A stretch of 64,000 bases of DNA from Erysipelotrichaceae bacterium 66202529 (lineage in GTDB: Bacteria; Bacillota_I; Bacilli_A; Erysipelotrichales; Erysipelotrichaceae), in the NCBI GenBank assembly GCA_017161075.1, contig CP046174.1:3906001-3970000 (forward strand), read 5' to 3'. Below, piece by piece: positions 46,158 through 54,639 of the stretch. The position numbers and the translations under genes were made by a program. Below the pieces are notes generated by a model that saw only the letters and a program-made list of their open reading frames with translations, made no database searches and was not told the origin of the DNA. Position 1 is the first letter of the stretch. Each line of letters begins with the position of its first letter.

Positions 46158-46601
46158 TTAGTCCCACACGATTTCCAAACAATTAAAGTTTTCTGGAATT
46201 GGTGGTACACACGAATAAATATTTAATTCAGATGCCTTTATTGTAATTACTCCGTCAGAGCATAGCCATTCGCAATTTACTAATTTTTCTAATTCCGTAG
46301 GCAAAATGGTTGTGCAAATCACGATTGAATCTCCTGCAAGAACTAATTCTTCTGCCCCATTGTTTTCTACGATTTCTGTATCATCGTGCAGAGCAACACG
46401 CACCCACGCTATGTTAGGCATTAACTCAATCTTTTGTAGCATATCCCATATTTCAGAAAGAGTCGGTCGCCCAAATTCCCATTGGTTCGGAGCAATGGAG
46501 TCCTCTTCTGTATTTCCATTGAAAAATTCATCGAGCGTTAGTAATGGAAAACGTTCTTCATTTTCTTCCAATATTTTTTTGAATGTACCCAACTCTATCA
46601 T
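46158..46601 (-). CDS. Uncharacterised protein of the IME, possible immunity protein
   Basis: 147 residues from MIELGTFKKILEENEERF; AAAGGAG precedes this ATG. Acidic, soluble and not recognised: RPTLSEIWDMLQKIELMPNI, WVRVALHDDTEIVENN and AGDSIVICTTILP. Size, acidity, AT-rich codons and position next to Imm17 and DUF1877 genes suggest an orphan immunity protein. A weak guess; no family named. Confidence 0.65.
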   Translation of the reverse strand: MIELGTFKKILEENEERFPLLTLDEFFNGNTEEDSIAPNQWEFGRPTLSEIWDMLQKIELMPNIAWVRVALHDDTEIVENNGAEELVLAGDSIVICTTILPTELEKLVNCEWLCSDGVITIKASELNIYSCVPPIPENFNCLEIVWD

Positions 46602-46949
46602 AATCACAATTCTCCTTTCAAATTTCGATTTCCTGTTCCGTTTCTTCCATTTTACCACAATTCCGAGAGCGTGGAAATAGAGAGTTTTCCGGGGTGATTT
46701 CCGACCTTATGGATATACGGGGCGGGCGGTCTTTTAGGTGTAGACTTAGGGTAGTTCATCGATGAGCTGCACCTTAAAAAATGAATGACCGTCCGAAAAG
46801 GAATACCCCGGCAGGGGAAGCACCGCAACGAGCCACTTAGGGACAAAATGTCCCGAAGTCCGGGGAGCGTGCCAACGCTGGAACACGCCGCAGGAATGGG
46901 GCAGGAAGCCTTTTCGGGGAGAACGGCTAAGGAAAAATGGAGGGAACAC
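46602..46949. other. Divergent control region of the IME
   Basis: Lies between the minus-strand cargo genes and the plus-strand mobility genes. It holds the second GGGACAAAATGTCCC palindrome (46840-46854) and an AGGTG...CACCT inverted repeat near 46737-46774. No gene start with a good ribosome site occurs before 46950. Confidence 0.5.
46840..46857. repeat. Palindrome, copy 2
   Basis: GGGACA-AAA-TGTCCC followed by GAA, identical in its core to 44319-44337. Sits about 95 bases before the cysteine-rich gene. Confidence 0.8.
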
Positions 46950-47363
46950 ATGAGAGAGAACCCATATAAACGACTGCCGCCCATAGAACGCAGGCAGGAC
47001 GGTTCCCTTTACCGCATGACACCGGCACAGAGGAAACAGGCAAACACCCTGATCCGCCGGGAGTGCTGCTGTTATGAGGACGGGAACTGTATGCTCCTTG
47101 ACGATGGGGACACCCACACCTGCCCCCAGACCATTTCTTTCTCGGTCTGCTGTAAGTGGTTCCGCTGGTCGGTCTTGCCGCAAATCGGGACGCTGGAAGC
47201 AGAGATTTTCCGGGATAAGGAGCTAAAACGCTGTGCGGTCTGCGGCAGAGTGTTCGTCCCAAAGTCCAACCGGGCGAAATATTGTCCCGACTGTGCCGCC
47301 AGAGTTCACAGGCGGCAGAAAGCGGAAAGTGAACGGAAAAGGAGGTCGAGTGTGGACAATTAG
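46950..47363 (+). CDS. Cysteine-rich VLP-type protein of mobilizable elements
   Basis: 137 residues from MRENPYKRLPPIERRQDG; GGAGGG precedes the ATG. Ten or more cysteines in paired motifs: RRECCCYEDGNCMLLD, CCKWFRW and a zinc ribbon CAVCG...YCPDCAARVHRRQKAE. This gene is regularly found ahead of mobV in Firmicutes elements of this type. Possibly DNA-binding; role unproven. Confidence 0.82.
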   Translation: MRENPYKRLPPIERRQDGSLYRMTPAQRKQANTLIRRECCCYEDGNCMLLDDGDTHTCPQTISFSVCCKWFRWSVLPQIGTLEAEIFRDKELKRCAVCGRVFVPKSNRAKYCPDCAARVHRRQKAESERKRRSSVDN

Positions 47364-47474
47364 GCAGGAAAAAAGCCTTGATTTATAAGGCTTCCAGAGG
47401 GCAGAACCGGGGCAGGTCATATAAAATATCGTCTGCCCCCGGAAATGCCGTTCTAACTGTCCACAAAGCACACT

Positions 47475-47870
47475 ATGACAAACACGATTTATATTCATCA
47501 ACCGGAGAAATCGGTCAGCTTCACCCGGCTCCCGAATTTTCTCTTTGAAGCCCCTACATTTACGCCCCTGTCCAATGAAGCGAAGATACTGTACGCCTTT
47601 ATCTTGCGCCGGACGGAGTTATCCCGCAAGAACGGCTGGGCGGACGAGTACGGGCGCATTTACCTGTATTATCCAATCTGCGAGGTGGTCGCCCTGCTCC
47701 ACTGTGGGCGGCAAAAGGCGGTCAACACCTTGCGGGAATTACAGTATGCGGGGCTTGTGGAGATACAGAAACAGGGCTGTGGAAAACCAAACCGTATCTA
47801 CCCAAAATCCTATGAAGCGGTTTCAAACACTGACTTCAAGAAATCCGGTTCCGGTACGCCGGAGGGCTGA
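47475..47870 (+). CDS. RepA N-terminal domain protein (probably shortened)
   Basis: 131 residues: IYIHQPEKSVSFTRLPNFLF, LSNEAKILYAFILRRTELSRK, GRIYLYYPICEVVALLHCGR and NTLRELQYAGLVEIQKQG are the winged-helix RepA-N signature (PF06970) of plasmid replication initiators. The frame ends in TPEG-stop. Just after it the +2 frame reads KYENRTEDRNTEINRF, like the linker of longer relatives, so a frameshift may have removed the C-terminus. May help the excised circle replicate. Confidence 0.8.
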   Translation: MTNTIYIHQPEKSVSFTRLPNFLFEAPTFTPLSNEAKILYAFILRRTELSRKNGWADEYGRIYLYYPICEVVALLHCGRQKAVNTLRELQYAGLVEIQKQGCGKPNRIYPKSYEAVSNTDFKKSGSGTPEG

Positions 47871-48053
47871 AAAGCGTACCTGACAAGTACGAAAATCAAT
47901 CCTCTTGAAGTACGAAAACCGGACGGAAGATAGAAATACAGAGATTAACAGATTTATTTATATCAATTCCATTCCAATCCTATCAGAGCTATTTCCGGCG
48001 GGATTTTCCTGTGGAAGAGTCCCGGAAAGGAACGGAATGGGGAAAGGAGCAGA

Positions 48054-48995
48054 ATGGCACAACACGCAATTTTGCGGTTTGAGAAACACAAGGGCAACCC
48101 GGCAAGGCCGCTGGAAGCCCACCACGAACGGCAAAAGGAGCAATACGCCAGCAACCCCGACATTGACACCAGCCGGAGCAAATACAACTTCCATATCGTC
48201 AAGCCGGAGGGACGCTACTACCACTTCATTCAGAGCCGGATTGAACAGGCGGGGTGCCGAACCCGCAAGGACAGTACCCGGTTTGTGGATACGCTGATTA
48301 CCGCCAGCCCGGAGTTTTTCAAGAAGAAGCCCCCAAAGGAGATACAGGAATTTTTCCAGAGGGCGGCTGATTTCTTAATCGGGCGGGTAGGCCGGGAAAA
48401 TATCGTGTCGGCGGTGGTACACATGGACGAGAAAACGCCCCACCTGCATTTGGTCTTTGTCCCGCTGACAGAGGACAACCGCCTGTGTGCAAAGGAGATT
48501 ATTGGGAACAGAGCCAGCCTCACAAAATGGCAGGACGATTTTCACGCCTATATGGTGGAGAAATATCCCGACTTGGAGCGTGGGGAAAGTGCCAGCAAGA
48601 CAGGCAGGAAGCATATCCCCACCCGTTTGTTCAAGCAGGCGGTCAATCTCTCCAAACAGGCAAGAGCCATTGAAGCCACGCTGGACGGTATTACCCCGTT
48701 CAACGCCGGAAAGAAGAAAGAGGAAGCCCTCTCCCTGCTGAAAAAGTGGTTTCCGCAGATGGAGAATTTCTCCGGTCAGCTCAAAAAATACAAGGTCACA
48801 ATAAACGACCTTTTAGCAGAAAATGAACAGTTGGAAGCCAGAGCAAAAGCCAGTGAAAAAGGCAAGATGAAAGATACGATGGAACGGGCAAAGCTGGAAA
48901 GCGAGCTGAAAGACATTCAGCGGCTGGTAGACCGTATCCCGCCGGAGGTGCTGGCAGAACTGAAACGGCAGCAGCAGCACACAAAGGAGAGGTGA
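48054..48995 (+). CDS. mobV: MobV/Pre-family relaxase
   Basis: 313 residues, preceded by AAAGGAG. N-terminal relaxase domain with RSKYNFHI (the conserved R..N/Y block) and the metal motif VHMDEKTPHLHLVFVPL (His123, Asp125, Glu126, His130, His132). A coiled-coil C-terminus follows (about 240-310). It nicks oriT of the MobV type and pilots the single strand through a helper conjugation channel. The pMV158-like nick site at 44117-44150 is the expected substrate. Confidence 0.92.
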   Translation: MAQHAILRFEKHKGNPARPLEAHHERQKEQYASNPDIDTSRSKYNFHIVKPEGRYYHFIQSRIEQAGCRTRKDSTRFVDTLITASPEFFKKKPPKEIQEFFQRAADFLIGRVGRENIVSAVVHMDEKTPHLHLVFVPLTEDNRLCAKEIIGNRASLTKWQDDFHAYMVEKYPDLERGESASKTGRKHIPTRLFKQAVNLSKQARAIEATLDGITPFNAGKKKEEALSLLKKWFPQMENFSGQLKKYKVTINDLLAENEQLEARAKASEKGKMKDTMERAKLESELKDIQRLVDRIPPEVLAELKRQQQHTKER

Positions 48996-48998
48996 TTG

Positions 48999-49052
48999 AT
49001 GACAGAAAACATTTCACGCCGCAGCATGGCGGCACTGCACTTTGAAAATTAA
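48999..49052 (+). CDS. Possible 17-codon ORF (TnpW-like remnant)
   Basis: MTENISRRSMAALHFEN with GGAGAGG upstream, starting 4 bases after mobV. Related elements often carry a TnpW-type protein in this place that starts MTE. This could be its truncated start or a real tiny peptide. Confidence 0.3.
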   Translation: MTENISRRSMAALHFEN

Positions 49053-49065
49053 ATACGGAGGTACT

Positions 49066-49257
49066 ATGGAGCATATCAGATACAAGAAAGAAACCGAAGT
49101 CGTGACTTTTCAAGGAAAGGAAATCACGCTGGAAAATCTCTCCCCGGTGTTCACGCCGGAGCAGGAAGCGGCAAAACGCCGGGAGCTGGAACAGCAGCTT
49201 TATGAGGTATTCCGCAAGTATGCCGACAAACGGCAGAGTGAGGAAGCCGGGGCATAA
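49066..49257 (+). CDS. Small conserved protein ahead of the recombinase
   Basis: 63 residues from MEHIRYKKETEVVTFQG, with GGAGG upstream. Charged and helical (EAAKRRELEQQLYEVFRKYA), with no catalytic motif. Short proteins of this kind commonly precede the serine recombinase in such elements and could act in excision control. Function unknown. Confidence 0.65.
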   Translation: MEHIRYKKETEVVTFQGKEITLENLSPVFTPEQEAAKRRELEQQLYEVFRKYADKRQSEEAGA

Positions 49258-49275
49258 GGTTTTCCGAAGCCATCA

Positions 49276-49335
49276 TTGATTTGCGGGGCTGCTGGCGGTA
49301 TAATAAAGGTGTCAGCAGCTCCGTTTCTTTTTTAA
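49276..49335 (+). promoter_or_regulatory. Recombinase promoter lying within a terminator hairpin
   Basis: TTGATT (49276-49281), 17 bases, then TATAAT (49299-49304). Around it GGGGCTGCTG (49284-49293) pairs with CAGCAGCTCC (49313-49322), followed by GTTTCTTTTTT. RNA from upstream genes contains both arms and should terminate; RNA started at about 49311 lacks the left arm and should read on into the recombinase gene. Confidence 0.7.
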
Positions 49336-49351
49336 GAAAAGGAGCGACAAT

Positions 49352-50863
49352 ATGAACAATCGAATAGACGCAATCTATGCAAGACAATCGGTAGACAAAA
49401 AGGACAGCATTTCCATTGAAAGCCAGATTGAGTTTTGCAAATACGAATTGAAAGGCGGGAACTGCAAAGAGTACAAGGACAAAGGGTATTCCGGGAAAAA
49501 TACGGAGCGTCCACAATTCCAACAGCTTATGCGGGATATTGAAAGCGGCCTTGTGCGGAAAGTGGTGGTTTACAAGCTCGACCGCATCAGCCGTTCCATT
49601 CTCGACTTTGCGAAGATGATGGACTTCTTCCAAAAGTACGAAGTGGAGTTTGTGTCCTCTACGGAGAAGTTTGACACCTCCACCCCGATGGGGCGGGCTA
49701 TGCTGAATATCTGTATCGTGTTCGCCCAGCTTGAACGGGAAACGATACAGAAGCGGGTGACGGACGCTTACTACTCCCGCAGTCAGCGGGGCTTCAAGAT
49801 GGGCGGGAAAGCCCCTTACGGCTTCCATACAGAGCCGATTAAGATGGACGGTATCAACACAAAGAAGCTGGTGGTAAACCCGGACGAAGCAGCAAATATC
49901 CGGCTGATGTTTGAGATGTATGCCCAGCCCACAACCTCCTACGGGGACATTACCCGGTACTTTGCGGAACAGGGGATTTTGTTCCATGGCAAAGAGCTGA
50001 TACGCCCCACGCTAGCGCAGATGTTACGCAATCCTGTCTATGTGCAGGCAGACCTTGATGTGTACGAATTTTTCAAAAGTCAAGGGACAATCATTGTCAA
50101 TGACGCTGCCGATTTTACAGGCATGAACGGCTGCTATCTGTATCAAGGGCGGGATGTGAAGCCCAGCAAAAAGAACGACTTGAAAGACCAAATGCTGGTA
50201 CTGGCTCCCCATGAGGGCATTGTTCCCTCCGACATCTGGCTGACCTGCCGTAAGAAGCTGATGAACAACATGAAAATCCAGTCTGCCCGGAAAGCCACCC
50301 ACACATGGCTGGCGGGAAAAATCAAGTGCGGGAACTGCGGGTATGCCCTTATGAGTATCTTCAATCCCTCCGGCAAGCAATACCTTCGCTGTACGAAACG
50401 GCTGGATAACAAGAGTTGTCCGGGGTGCGGGAAAATCATTACTTCGGAACTGGAAGCGGTTGTTTATCAGCAGATGGTAAAGAAACTGGCAAGCTACAAG
50501 ACGCTGACAGGCAGAAAGAAAGCGGCAAAGGCAAACCCTAAAATTGCCGCCCTGCAAGTGGAACTTGCCCATGTGGACGGCGAGATTGAAAAACTGGTGG
50601 ACAGTCTGACGGGTGCAAACAATGTCCTGCTCTCCTATGTGAATGTGAAGATAGCAGAACTGGACGGGCGCAAGCAGGAACTTCTGGCGAGGATAGCGGA
50701 ACTGACGGTGGAAGCCATTAGCCCAGAACAGGTCAGCCAGATTTCCGGCTACCTCGACACATGGGACAATGTATCCTTTGACGACAAGCGGCGGGTGGTG
50801 GATTTGATGATTACCACCATAGCCGCTACAAGCGACAGCTTGAACATCACATGGAAAATCTGA
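49352..50863 (+). CDS. Large serine recombinase
   Basis: 503 residues; AAAAGGAGCG precedes the ATG. Resolvase N-terminal domain with catalytic Ser13 in YARQSVDKKD, then VVVYKLDRISRSILDF; a Recombinase domain (PYGFHTEPIKMDG); and a zinc ribbon KCGNCGYAL...CTKRLDNKSCPGCG. A coiled coil and C-terminal domain follow. This is the integrase of the element, of the TnpX/TndX group, and would act at the TTTA junctions. It has its own promoter. Confidence 0.95.
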   Translation: MNNRIDAIYARQSVDKKDSISIESQIEFCKYELKGGNCKEYKDKGYSGKNTERPQFQQLMRDIESGLVRKVVVYKLDRISRSILDFAKMMDFFQKYEVEFVSSTEKFDTSTPMGRAMLNICIVFAQLERETIQKRVTDAYYSRSQRGFKMGGKAPYGFHTEPIKMDGINTKKLVVNPDEAANIRLMFEMYAQPTTSYGDITRYFAEQGILFHGKELIRPTLAQMLRNPVYVQADLDVYEFFKSQGTIIVNDAADFTGMNGCYLYQGRDVKPSKKNDLKDQMLVLAPHEGIVPSDIWLTCRKKLMNNMKIQSARKATHTWLAGKIKCGNCGYALMSIFNPSGKQYLRCTKRLDNKSCPGCGKIITSELEAVVYQQMVKKLASYKTLTGRKKAAKANPKIAALQVELAHVDGEIEKLVDSLTGANNVLLSYVNVKIAELDGRKQELLARIAELTVEAISPEQVSQISGYLDTWDNVSFDDKRRVVDLMITTIAATSDSLNITWKI

Positions 50864-50923
50864 CGGGCGGAACCCCTCCCGTCAGACCGTTACCCTGTGT
50901 AGTCCCTTGTAAACTGTACTTTA

Positions 50924-50949
50924 CTGTGTGATAAACTATGTATGTCCAT
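50924..50949 (-). pseudogene. tnpA: IS200-type TnpA, 5' fragment
   Basis: ATG at 50949 behind AAGGAGG encodes MDIHSLSHS plus part of the next codon. With the fragment at 43520-43967 it reads MDIHSLSHSKWRCKYHIVFA, the normal start of IS200 transposases. The gap between them is the IME. Confidence 0.9.
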
Positions 50950-51088
50950 TTTGGGACCTCCTTATTATTTAAAAGTGGTTTGGTAGACCTTCTTTTATTT
51001 TAATAAGGAGTTTTATTTTTTTTCATTACTTTTTTTAAATCTTAAGTTTTTTTGTTCCACCAGTGGAACTGGTGGTTTTCTTTTTCAC

Positions 51089-51120
51089 CAAAAAAAGGAG
51101 TCCGCTTTTTTGCAGACTCC
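51089..51120 (-). terminator. Terminator of the ula operon
   Basis: On the minus strand GGAGTCTGC pairs with GCGGACTCC (51097-51120) around AAAAAA, followed by eight U residues. It lies 5 bases after the stop of the HAD phosphatase gene. Confidence 0.85.
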
Positions 51121-51125
51121 CGGTA

Positions 51126-51959
51126 TCATTGGTACCTTCCTTCAATATCGGATAAAATATGCTCCTTCAAAAACCGGCTGACCCCCTGCGCCGTATTTGC
51201 CTTTGCGATATAATCAGCCTTTTCCTTCACCTTCTGCTGACCGTTTTCCATACACACGCTGATTCCGGCAGCCGCAAACATCGTTGCATCATTGAAATTA
51301 TCACCGAAAACAAGTGTTTGCTTTGCAGACACGTGCAATTCCTCCATCAATCGTATCAGCGTTTTTCCCTTGGTCGCATCCACATGTGTAATTGTATACA
51401 CATCATCCTCACTGCGAACGGCATGCAGTGCTTTACAATGCAGATTGATCCTGTGTAAAACAGCCTCCATCTTGTCAGAATCCTTTGCGATCATAACCAC
51501 CTTGAATATGGCATGTCCTAGCATATCCTCCCTGCCGGCAGCCTGCTGAATCATTGTTTTCCCACGCAGCCGCTCCAGGAAAAGCTGCAATCGCGTATCC
51601 TGCAGTGAGGTTGTAAAAACGATATCCCTTGTATATGCAATACATGGAATATTTTGTTTCTCCAGCACCTGAAACACAAATTCCAGCTCCTTAGGCTCCA
51701 TGCTTTTCTCATAGATACAGGCTTCTTCTTTAAACATATTAGCGCCATTATTCGCAATAAAGGGAAGCCGCAGGGACAACTGCTTCAGATACGGCTTCAT
51801 GATATGAACATTGCGTCCGCTTGCCAGCGTAAACATGATATGTCGTTCCTGCAGCTTACGGATCACCTCAAAAATCCCGGCATCCAGTTCTTTGTGATCA
51901 TCCAGCAGTGTTCCATCCAAATCCGCAACAATCAGTCGGATATCGCGGAAATCACTCAT
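51126..51959 (-). CDS. Cof-type HAD-IIB phosphatase
   Basis: 277 residues. HAD motif I LIVADLDGTLLDDH, motif II LASGRN, and motifs III/IV TKGKTLIRLMEELHV and VFGDNFNDATMFAAAG. These enzymes dephosphorylate sugar phosphates, flavin nucleotides or other small phosphates. As last gene of the ascorbate operon, overlapping the 3-epimerase by 4 bases, it may relieve sugar-phosphate overload. Confidence 0.88.
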   Translation of the reverse strand: MSDFRDIRLIVADLDGTLLDDHKELDAGIFEVIRKLQERHIMFTLASGRNVHIMKPYLKQLSLRLPFIANNGANMFKEEACIYEKSMEPKELEFVFQVLEKQNIPCIAYTRDIVFTTSLQDTRLQLFLERLRGKTMIQQAAGREDMLGHAIFKVVMIAKDSDKMEAVLHRINLHCKALHAVRSEDDVYTITHVDATKGKTLIRLMEELHVSAKQTLVFGDNFNDATMFAAAGISVCMENGQQKVKEKADYIAKANTAQGVSRFLKEHILSDIEGRYQ

Positions 51960-52801
51960 ACGAAAACCTGATCCAGCTTATCCCGCAAAAACGTGGAAGC
52001 ATTATGGCATACCGTTTTCCAATCTGAGTTACCGGTGTACCAGAATTCCCCTACGAACATCCGCACACCCTGCTGCTTCAATTCCTTTATATTCTCCACA
52101 AATTCCGTATGACCGCTGCCAAACGGAATTTCCCGATAATGTCCCGGTATGGTTTCCTTCAGATGAGCCGCCACAATATGACCTTTACCGGTTTTGATAT
52201 CTTCGTTAACATTCTTCCCGTACAACAGGCTTGCATTTTTCAGATTTCCCATATCCGGATATACCCCGAGATAGGGAGAGCACACCTGCCTTACATAGCG
52301 CATACTCTTTTCCACCGTATCCATAAACGGTGTTTCCATTGTTTCAAAGCCCAGCAGGATTCCCTTTTTCGCTGCCAGCTCTACACAGCGCAACAGATTC
52401 CGCAAAAAATTCTGCTGTGTTTCTTCGCTGCCTTGCTCATAATAAACATCATAGCCCGCAAGCTGAATGATCCGGATACCCAAATCGTCCGCAAGCTGTA
52501 TAGCATCCTCCATGATGCGAAGTGCTTTGTTCTGTATTTCCGCATCCGGATGTCCCAGCGGATATTTGCGGTGTCCGCTCAGACACATGGAATGAATACG
52601 TACCTCGGTTTCCTCCATTGCACGAAGAATATCTTTACGCTCAGCCTGTGTGTAGGATAAGCGTGCCAGCTTTTCCTCGCTCTCATCTACACTCATCTCC
52701 AGATAATCAAAGCCGAATTCCCTGCACAACTGCAGCTTTTCTTTCCAGGTCAGATCATTCGGCATGGACTTTTCATACTGTCCAAGCTCATATGCTTTCA
52801 T
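51956..52801 (-). CDS. ulaE: L-ribulose-5-phosphate 3-epimerase (L-xylulose-5-P epimerase)
   Basis: 281 residues, xylose-isomerase-like TIM barrel. It starts [19 protein letters not shown] and has the blocks [38 protein letters not shown] and YPDMGNL, matching UlaE/SgbU. Converts L-xylulose-5-P to L-ribulose-5-P. Overlaps the 4-epimerase gene by 4 bases and the HAD gene by 4. Confidence 0.93.
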   Translation of the reverse strand: MKAYELGQYEKSMPNDLTWKEKLQLCREFGFDYLEMSVDESEEKLARLSYTQAERKDILRAMEETEVRIHSMCLSGHRKYPLGHPDAEIQNKALRIMEDAIQLADDLGIRIIQLAGYDVYYEQGSEETQQNFLRNLLRCVELAAKKGILLGFETMETPFMDTVEKSMRYVRQVCSPYLGVYPDMGNLKNASLLYGKNVNEDIKTGKGHIVAAHLKETIPGHYREIPFGSGHTEFVENIKELKQQGVRMFVGEFWYTGNSDWKTVCHNASTFLRDKLDQVFV

Positions 52802-53505
52802 GCTGCCTTACCCTGCCCGTAATAGGCATTCGGGCCGTGCTTCCGTTTGAAATGCTTATCCAGCAAAATCTGCTGCATTGGCTGTACACTGCCATTTTGC
52901 AGCATCACACTCACAAACGCCATCGCTGCACATTCCTCCATCACGACCGCATTATGCACTGCTTCAAAGGGATCCTTACCCCATGCGAAAGGCCCATGAC
53001 TGTGTACAAGTACGCCCGGCATGCTATCTGGATTCAAATTTTCCTTTGTGAAGGTTTCTACGATAACACGGCCGGTTTCCAGCTCATAATCCCCATGAAT
53101 TTCTGCTTCACTCATCAGCCTGGTACAGGGAATATCTCCATAGAAATAATCTGCCTGTGTCGTTCCCAAAGCAGGAATCGCTTTTCCAGCCTGTGCAAAG
53201 GCAGTTGCCCAGCGGGAGTGTGTATGCACTGCCCCGCCGATGCCTGGAAAGCTCTTGTAAAATTCAATATGCGTCATGAGATCGCTGCTTGGCTTCAGCT
53301 TCCCTTCCACGACGTTTCCATCCAGATCGCATAAAACGATATCCGTTGCCGTCATATGGTCATATTCCACACCGCTTGGCTTAATGGCGATGAACCCCTG
53401 TTCCCGGTCAATACCCGAAACATTTCCCCAGGTAAACGTAATCAGTCCGTATTTCGGCAATAATAAATTTGCCTCCAGCACACGCTGCTTCAATTCTTCC
53501 AGCAT
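52798..53505 (-). CDS. ulaF: L-ribulose-5-phosphate 4-epimerase
   Basis: 235 residues, class II aldolase/adducin fold of AraD/UlaF. Zinc ligands appear in VHTHSRWA and [11 protein letters not shown], with [16 protein letters not shown] and [16 protein letters not shown] between. Converts L-ribulose-5-P to D-xylulose-5-P for the pentose phosphate pathway. A role in ascorbate rather than arabinose use is inferred from the neighbours. Confidence 0.93.
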   Translation of the reverse strand: MLEELKQRVLEANLLLPKYGLITFTWGNVSGIDREQGFIAIKPSGVEYDHMTATDIVLCDLDGNVVEGKLKPSSDLMTHIEFYKSFPGIGGAVHTHSRWATAFAQAGKAIPALGTTQADYFYGDIPCTRLMSEAEIHGDYELETGRVIVETFTKENLNPDSMPGVLVHSHGPFAWGKDPFEAVHNAVVMEECAAMAFVSVMLQNGSVQPMQQILLDKHFKRKHGPNAYYGQGKAA

Positions 53506-53515
53506 ACTGTCCCTC

Positions 53516-54541
53516 CTAATCCTCTACGATATAGACCGCAGCTTCATTCGCTGTATGATTTGCCGCTACGATCAAATCGCGGTTTTCTTCATTCACCAGA
53601 CACAGATTCGCCGGGCCTGCCCCCTGATCGATTTGTGTTGTCACAAATTTTCCGTCTATATACTGCACACAAAACAGCTCTGCATTCTTACGGCGTACGC
53701 CTGCTAGAAAGCTTGGTACTCCACGCAAGGTCCCACCCACCAGGGTGTGCGCAAATTCAATCTCATGCGCATACGTATACACGCGCTGATATGCCCCGGC
53801 TATTTTCTTATAGATATGAATTTCCGTACCATGAAACGGCTCGATTGTCATGATTTCCTCATCGCCGTCTCCATCGATATCAAGCACTGCAATCTCTCCA
53901 ATATGACCGCTCATAAGGAATTCTGTATGCCATTGTCCATGCAGGTGATCCGGTGGTGTCACCTTTACGATTCCCTGATCACTTCCAAAATACCCGCAGC
54001 AGCCATCCACACCACGGTAATAGCCATGATTGCGATATAATCCATCCAGCAGGATTTCCACCCGAATTCCTTCATTCAAATCATCGGGAAGCTCACCGAC
54101 ATAAATACGTCCCGGTACACTCCAATCCTCCTTATTCTTCTTTGAGGTAGCGATAGTGGCACCGATAAAATAATTCACACCGTTTTTATGATAGATGTCA
54201 AAGCGGTGGATATAGGGCATGGAGAGCACATCCCTGATCACAAAGCCGTTCTCTGTATATTTTCCCCAGACGATTTTGGAACGAGAGGGAGATACCTTCA
54301 GATAAAATTCCTGAACAGCCAGAAATTCTCCTTCTTTCCCCGGAATGAGAATGATGGACATACAGCCGCCTGCCTCTTTCCATATTGTTTCCTTCTTCTC
54401 AAACTCCCTGCCGGAAAACATCTCACACAGCACATCAGGATCCTCACTGGCATACAGGATGTGATGTTCGCCTGCCATATGAATGCTGCTGGCACAATAG
54501 CAGCGTTTGATATCATCCAGCTTTTTCTTTGTAATTTTCAT
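53516..54541 (-). CDS. FG-GAP/VCBS-like protein of unknown function in the ula operon
   Basis: 341 residues from [23 protein letters not shown] spacing favours this ATG over a GTG two codons earlier. There is no signal peptide, so it is probably cytoplasmic. [20 protein letters not shown] near 220 is an FG-GAP-like calcium loop, and repeated beta motifs ([33 protein letters not shown]) suggest a beta-propeller. It stands where the decarboxylase UlaD might be expected, but nothing shows that activity. Function unknown. Confidence 0.75.
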   Translation of the reverse strand: MKITKKKLDDIKRCYCASSIHMAGEHHILYASEDPDVLCEMFSGREFEKKETIWKEAGGCMSIILIPGKEGEFLAVQEFYLKVSPSRSKIVWGKYTENGFVIRDVLSMPYIHRFDIYHKNGVNYFIGATIATSKKNKEDWSVPGRIYVGELPDDLNEGIRVEILLDGLYRNHGYYRGVDGCCGYFGSDQGIVKVTPPDHLHGQWHTEFLMSGHIGEIAVLDIDGDGDEEIMTIEPFHGTEIHIYKKIAGAYQRVYTYAHEIEFAHTLVGGTLRGVPSFLAGVRRKNAELFCVQYIDGKFVTTQIDQGAGPANLCLVNEENRDLIVAANHTANEAAVYIVED

Positions 54542-54604
54542 ACGCACAATACCTCGTTTCTACGTTTTTTTAAACGATTTTCCGTTAATTTTATGATTTT
54601 TTTG

Positions 54605-54631
54605 TATAAGAAAAGCTGCACGGGGCAGCTT
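54605..54631 (-). terminator. Possible internal terminator of the ula operon
   Basis: AAGCTGC and GCAGCTT (54613-54631) with a 5-base loop, followed on the minus strand by TTCTTATAC. It follows the IIB gene and could reduce read-through into the epimerase genes. Confidence 0.55.
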
Positions 54632-54639
54632 TATCTTTT

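Larger units (their letters stand above)
43964..50923. mobile_element. Integrative mobilizable element with serine recombinase and MobV
   Basis: About 6.96 kb bounded by TTTA repeats (43964-43967 and 50920-50923). Just inside are imperfect inverted ends, CAGTTTACAAGGAACTACAC (43971-43990) and GTGTAGTCCCTTGTAAACTG (50897-50916). It carries oriT, DUF1877, Imm17, XRE, an unknown gene, a cysteine-rich protein, RepA-N, MobV, a small protein and a large serine recombinase. GC is clearly higher than in the surroundings. There are no transfer (type IV secretion) genes, so it would need a helper. Deleting it at the TTTA repeat restores tnpA. Confidence 0.9.
43400..51075 (-). mobile_element. IS200/IS605-type insertion sequence split by a larger element
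   Basis: Subterminal hairpins typical of IS200/IS605 mark both ends: ACCACTAGTT-G-AACTAGTGGT at 43400-43420, and CCACCAGT-GGA-ACTGGTGG at 51057-51075. Between them lies a single transposase gene of the Y1 (TnpA) type on the minus strand, split at codon 10 by an IME. There are no inverted-repeat ends, as expected for this family. A plus-strand hairpin with T-run at 43503-43521 would block transcription entering the element. Exact ends cannot be fixed without an empty site. Confidence 0.85.

Noticed and set aside
47905..48297. Plus-strand 130-codon frame overlapping mobV
   Set aside because: Only its start resembles RepA-N linker sequence; the rest is a shadow of mobV in another frame.
49151..49987. 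Minus-strand 278-codon frame antisense to the recombinase
   Set aside because: Opposite strand of a gene with a complete serine recombinase domain set.
50864..50887. Hairpin TGACGGG / CCCGTCA after the recombinase as a terminator
   Set aside because: No U-run follows, so intrinsic termination is not supported.
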